NCBI RefSeq assembly: GCF_014839805.1
Contig: NC_051118.1
Coordinates: 5,882,391 to 5,946,390, forward strand
Length of the DNA: 64,000 nucleotides
Source of the DNA: Manduca sexta
Lineage: Eukaryota; Arthropoda; Insecta; Lepidoptera; Sphingidae
Direction of reading: 5' to 3'
In this document: positions 58,298-64,000 of the stretch, one piece after another
How the letters are laid out: each line of letters opens with the position of its first letter
Position numbering within the stretch: the first letter of the stretch is position 1
Program-made: the position numbers and the translations under genes
The notes under the pieces: model-generated
What the model saw: only the letters and a program-made list of their open reading frames with translations
What the model was told of the DNA's origin: nothing
Databases searched by the model: none

Positions 58298-61200
58298 AAA
58301 TAATAAAAAATGCATCACTGTTATACATTAATTGCGTAACCTTTACTTATCATTACATAGTATAAAACAAAGTCGCTTTCTCTGTCCCTATCTATGTATG
58401 CTTAAATCTGTAAAACTACACAACGGATTTTGATGCGGTTTTAATAGATAGATAGAGATGATTCAAGAGGAAGGTTTATATGTATAATAATAACATCCAT
58501 TAAATAGTCAGCATTGCACCCGTGCGAAGCCGGGGCGGGTCGGTAGTAGTAAATAAATATTTTCTGTGATATATTGAGCTTTTGTGCAGTCCAGTTGATA
58601 AGTTGTTAAAGTGTTATTTACTATTACATACGCTATTTCTATCAATATCCTGGTAAAATGGCATTCATGGTGACTATACATAGTAGACGAAAGGACGACG
58701 AAAGAATAGCAATGGGATAAGAGGACGGATGTGCGGAACACGCTACGTAAACATTTAAACGGAATCCCCTCTATTGGAAACGTTGGGTAGAGATCTTGTT
58801 TTGTTCGATTGGAAATGTGTGCAGTTCCTGAGCCTTTATCGTATTCAAATTAAACTATTTTTCGGATTATATCGCGGTTTTAATATTTCACTTTTCTCCC
58901 GACGTTTCGAAGATTTTGCAGCCTTCATGGTCTCAAGGAGGGGGACTGATGAAGGCCCCCCCGTAAATAAAAAAAAATGTTTAATTTAAATGTCTAACAT
59001 TCGCGTAAACATGAGAAATCTTTTTATAATATTTAAGGTTTTGTTGGCATTTGTAATAAATGTTTATTTAAAATATTAAGGTATCTTAATCGTTGGAGTT
59101 AGACAAAGATGATGTACCGTAGGATTTTTTGTGTTAAATAGTTCTACTTTCTATCCAGGAAAATGTTTAATAAAGATAAATTTAAAGGTTTGTATACTGT
59201 CTTTATAAACGTATTTAATATATATCGCGTATTTAAAGGTGTCCTTGTTAACCTTTTTTTGTTTCTTTCGATTTTCGCCATGTGGCGTTGTTGTTTTGCT
59301 GTGTGTCAAAATATATTGTATAGTTCATTTAGCGTACGAATTAATAAATGTAAATTAAATAAATCTCACTCAATTTTATTTAATATAGTCATAACCCAAC
59401 AGAAAATATATAGCAGGACTTTTATCTGGAAAACTCCTTCACGTGGGCGAAGTCGCGAGCAAAAGCTAGTATTTATATAGAAGAAATTTACAAAATGATT
59501 TCTTATGTTTACGCGAATGTTAGACAGTGAATGTTCGGAACGCCAAATCTAATACGTAGTACATATATCGATGGTTCATATCAAATTCTTATCGATATAT
59601 CGATTATCGTCAGTCTGGCCAGACGTTATTTATAGTCCAACCCCAGTCCCTTTGCGATGCAAATGCAGCACTTAACAGGCTCCTTTGTCAGTCTATAGTT
59701 ATGGCCGGTGTTGGACGGTGTCTGCCATTCTAATTACTGCCTTGGACTCCCCACATTGTTTCTGTCCGCTGGTTTGTTTTCTTTGTATGCAAAGATGGTT
59801 TGCGGTTGCAATGTTTTGTTGGGTTTGATTAACTTGGTTTGATGGCTAGCGGTTCGTGTTAATTTGACTCATTGATGATAAATAATCTATGCTTATAATA
59901 TAAAGATGAAGAGTTTGGTTGTTTGTTTGAACGTGTTAATCTCAGGAATATTCACCCGATGTTTTTTGTCGCTAATAGGAAGCTACATTACTCCTGTGTG
60001 TGATAGGCTATTTGTTATCCGGAAAAATATAAAGCGGAACTTTTATCCCTGACAATCTTTTTCATGTAGTGGAGCCGTGATCACATTAATCCGTTATAAT
60101 AAAAGTACTTTAAATTGTAGAATCTACTACTGCTTGTAAATTTATCACAGTAAAGAAATAGCAACAGGATTTGATACAATAATAATATAATTATTATTAG
60201 TTGAGACGTGTTTTGTCATGTTCAATTCTTATTCAAGCTTCAGACAATTTTTATTCCACTGCCCTTTTAACCATGTTGCAGAAAGGTAATATTCACTACA
60301 TCCCTATTAACCCCTTAGTTTGCTATACCACACAGACTATTGCCTACTGTCCATTCGACACGCACTGTTAATGTCTTGGCCGACGTCTAGACGTATAAGT
60401 TGGGTTCGTTTTACTGCTAATTTATGATAACAATATTTTTTGCATTCATGTAGCGAGGTGTTGACGGCAAACGACCTGGGAACTCTTCTGAATAGTCGTA
60501 ATTGTATTAAAATAGTTAAAAATAAACCCCTTATTCATAGACGTTTTAGCGAAGGAAAGAGCATTGCTGTGATAACAAGTCTGTTTCTCAGTGCTGACGG
60601 CATGGCCTTCGCAGTACGTAGACATAGGGCCGTTGTGATTGGCTAATATTGATATATAACTTGAATTTAGTTGGCTGTCAGATAAGCAAAGCTGGACAAA
60701 CAGCAAGCCGTCAGATAAACGAAGCGGAGAAACAGACTTGTTATAACAGCAATGCTCCGTCCTTAGATAAAAAACGTCTATGAATAAGGGGGAAAGTCTA
60801 TTGCTGACAATTGGCTTCGGTGACATCGTTGTTATGCGTGCGCGAACGCCACCCTCCTGAGGTGCCGGGTTTAAATCCCGGACGGTGATATTGGCTTTTA
60901 TCAGTATCAGTCCGGAGTCTGTAAATTTGTGCCCGATTTGACAATATACGCGTCCACTTATCATAGGACGGAACACACACAGCGAAATGTAGGTGTCGTG
61001 GTTGCATCGCTGCCTAACCCTTTGGAGATGACGTGATGTGTGTTGTTTATGTAATATAATGTTGGAGTTCGAGATATGCTGTATATTTGACTGGAACATG
61101 TATTGATCGGGGTAGAACTAGGCTCGTAGAAAACCGAACCGCCAGCTTTGTATGAGATTTCTCAGGCTCAATTTGAGAAACACGCTTATATTTCCTGAAT

Positions 61201-64000
61201 TGTAATTTGTACCCTTATGGCGATAATTTAATTAAAGGGTTTTCTTAATATATCTTTATGAAACGACTTTATGAAGATTTTAAAATTAGGTGGACGTTCA
61301 AGGGTGCCATTACCCTATTTATTACTGATCGTTATTTTTGAATGAAGATCATTTCTATGTTAAGGGGCTCCTTTTTCCGCACTTAGCTCGTAGTAGGTCG
61401 GCCCGTTGTGTACGATGAAGATCATTTATCGACAAAGCAAAATACAATTTCGGCAACCATGCGTTAATGTAACCAATTTCAAAATATTATCTATCCTACA
61501 CATTATTATTGCTAGTGTCGTTTTATAGGGATTGGCTGAGAGACAAACACGTGACTAAAACATTGGTCGCTCATTCAGTCACAATATTATAAAACATCGA
61601 AATTATAATAATGAGTCGCGTTTTTTGTGACATCCTAAGGGGCGGACATGTTTAGTCACTATTTATTAAGTCAACATTTATATGCATAAAATACGTTTAC
61701 AATTTAGCCACAACTGCCATGTAAACCTTGTACAAACAATATGAGACCACCGTGCAAGCGTGACGTCATTTGGCACCGGCGCAAGACCACGCAAGAATTG
61801 GAGATCATTGAACGCGTATCATTGTGCTGATAAGAATCTTGGATTGTTATCGGTTGTTAATGTGTAAAGATTGTTGATAAACGGTTACATCGCGATTTAT
61901 GTGTGGTTTGTGGAGTGACATATGTTTACGTTTTTATATCCGAATGGTTTAAAAGCAAACTCAAACAGTAATTTGAATTGCAATACTCAACATGAGTCTT
62001 TTCAGTGCTCATCACCTTGAGACATTTGATGTTAAATCTCCTTTTCTTGTTTTTATTTTTACCGCGGGATTAAAGCGTTGTCGCTTCTACCACTTGGAGG
62101 GTGAGTGGAATGGTTATGTTGGTTTCACCGGTCTTACGGCCCAATTTCGACACTCGGGAGTATAGCATCATCCAAGCGAGCATTGGACCGAGTCCCTGTA
62201 TACCCTTCAGCGGCATACCAACCAAAACCAGCGGTGGCCTTCTTCGGGCATACGCGATGTCAAGTCCCCTACGCATAATAAATTAATCCCACCTTTGAGT
62301 GAAATTTCAAGTAGACATGTAAAGTTTAATCTATTTAATACACGAAGCTTAAGTTGTCTTTTGAGAGCTTGTACTCAGCTGAATCGCCGCTATTAAAAAT
62401 AATACTCAGATGTGAAAATCCTTTACATATTGGGACTTAAATGTGATTTGAGCTGATGTTAATATGGGTATATGAAATAGCGACTATCTTAAGATGCCGA
62501 TCTTAATTTGATAGCGTCTCAGCTGATATAGTACTTTAAAGCAAGTAAATAAGGCAATTAATTACAAACACCTGGGTATATTATATACAAACAAAATATG
62601 TAATAATACAAATTTCCATAAAATATAGAAATAAATATATAATACTAGCTTTTGCTCGCGACTTCGCCCGCGTGAAGGAGTTTTCCGGGATAATTTTCTT
62701 TCTCCGACTTACTTGATATGTATGGTTATATTACGACCAAATTACACAAAATCATTATAAATTGTAGCCCATGTGTTACTCTGATGTATAACAAATATTA
62801 CTGTAAAGTTTAATCCAAATCCGTTCAGTAATTTTTTCGTAAAAGAGGAACAAACATGCATCCTCACAAACTTTCGCATTTATAATTGTAGTAAGATTGT
62901 GAATCAATATTGATTTCTATTTCTAACCCAAAAACCTGTCAAACACTGATCTCGATAACAAAGGTCTAAATATAAACAATTATAACAAATAACAGTAAAC
63001 ATTCACCTCGAGACAGCACGCGGATCGAGTCACGATTCTCACGTCTCGCCCGTACGTGAGGAAAAAGACTCGGCGAATCAATAACTTGACTCATTATATA
63101 TTAATAATCAATAATTCATACGTTTATAAAGCGAATATGACCTCTGTCATGCGTTGACTTTCCGCGTGTTCAATACTGCTTATATTGAGTTTAAATAATA
63201 TCGGTATATTACAGTGATTCTGGGATACTCTAGTAGTATAGCCTAGTTGGGAGTGGAACGGACTGCCGAGACGAATGTCTGCAGGTTCAAAACCACCACT
63301 GACTTTTCTAAAGTTATTTGTGTATTCTTTGTCAATAATAGTGCTCATAGTAAGTATCTATTAATATTTTTTTCTATTAAGATCGTTTTAACACTGCATT
63401 TTTCTTTACTATTTTGTATCAATATAAGCCATCGTATTAAAATATAAAAAATAATACACGCGTATTTCCTATTATCGCTTGGTTTAACGAAGAAAAACAT
63501 CGCAAGGAAACCTGCAGACCTGATTAGCTCTCTATAAGATTTTTTACGATATTAGAAATTAGCCAGTCCGCACTATGTCAGCGTGATGGACTAAGGTCTA
63601 ATCCCTCTCAGTAGTAGAGGAGGCCTATGCTCAGTGAGACAGTATATAATACAGGGCTTATTTTATTATTAATGGGATACACAGTCTTGTACAAATAGTC
63701 TCGACAAATAACTTTGAGTCCACCAGATTTCGTTTGGAGTGAATTGGGTTAATTGTTCAATATTAACGGACATTATCTCTAATTTCAATGGCGTGTCACC
63801 ATTATCTATCTATACATATTTATTTATTATTATTTAGGAGTTACACGTTATGTGATTATATTTACATTGTCATATAGCTAATTCAGATACAGTTAGTTAT
63901 ATTATAAAACAAAGTCTCAAAAGCTGTCTGTATGTGATCGATTTTCTCAAAATTTACTGAACGGATTTTTGTACGGTTTTTACTAACATAGTGTAATTCT
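58298..64000. repeat. Block A, second copy, running off the window end
   Basis: Copy of 32305-38021, starting with the first base after the gap. It contains the counterparts of every block A element: Helitron-like 58361-58549, family E about 58843-59020, Helitron 3' end to 59469, Helitron fragment about 59885-60083, fold-back MITE 60527-60792, SINE A 60811-61026, GC block 62050-62280, Helitron 62645-62896 and SINE B 63235-63670. Net indels are denser near the gap: 5 in the first 1.2 kb, 1 in the last 1.7 kb. No gene. Confidence 0.95.

Noticed and set aside
57752..58365. Frames of 183-198 codons across the N gap
   Set aside because: They consist almost entirely of unknown bases and are artefacts of translating Ns.

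Overview
This is a eukaryotic, almost certainly lepidopteran (moth or butterfly), nuclear genome window. The reasons are the AT-rich sequence, intron-bearing genes, two tRNA-derived SINE families, short Helitrons with the TCCTACTAATATTATAAATG-type 5' end and a GC hairpin before CTAG, LINE tails ending in GAT or ATT repeats, and many palindromic MITEs. The lepidopteran assignment of the interspersed repeats rests on memory, not on a search. I see no bacterial operons, CRISPR arrays, canonical tRNA/rRNA genes or viral genes.

Layout. Positions 1-45.9 kb are a gene-poor, transposon-rich region. Nearly all short open frames there are chance frames or lie inside repeats. Resolvable elements are Helitrons (3844-4137, 16146-16552, 17555-17812, 36665-36916), a three-copy hAT-like MITE family (13567, 25536, 43124), Tc1/mariner-type elements (23687-23906, 26591-27453), a TA-flanked MITE with 57-bp perfect inverted repeats (27911-28164), fold-back MITEs (15895-16057, 34541-34809), LINE 3' ends, and many SINEs. 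Positions 45.9-50.3 kb hold the only convincing genes. These are a five-exon GPN-loop GTPase 3 gene (minus strand) and, 553 bp away and head to head, an intronless cytosolic Hsp70 gene (plus strand).

The dominant structural feature is duplication. Block B (46256-50972, GPN3 exons 1-4 plus all of Hsp70) recurs at 53083-57797 and runs into a 500-N gap (57798-58297). Directly after the gap, block A (32305-38021) recurs at 58298-64000 and runs off the window end. The copies differ mostly by 1-5 base indels, many in homopolymers. Both Hsp70 copies and both GPN3 copies are frame-broken, mostly at different places. Reconciling the copies gives clean lengths (Hsp70 1878 nt; GPN3 831 nt when exon 5 is added). 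The simplest reading is one locus assembled more than once (haplotig or unpolished contig ends flanking the gap), not a recent biological duplication, though a few true substitutions fit two alleles.

Functionally, Hsp70 is an ATP-driven cytosolic chaperone. GPN3 is a GTPase needed for assembly and nuclear import of RNA polymerase II. Their shared upstream interval could be a bidirectional promoter. I found no evidence for a new multi-gene system. The most informative signals are the assembly structure, the nested transposon archaeology, and the frame lesions that would cause gene callers to mis-model two conserved genes.
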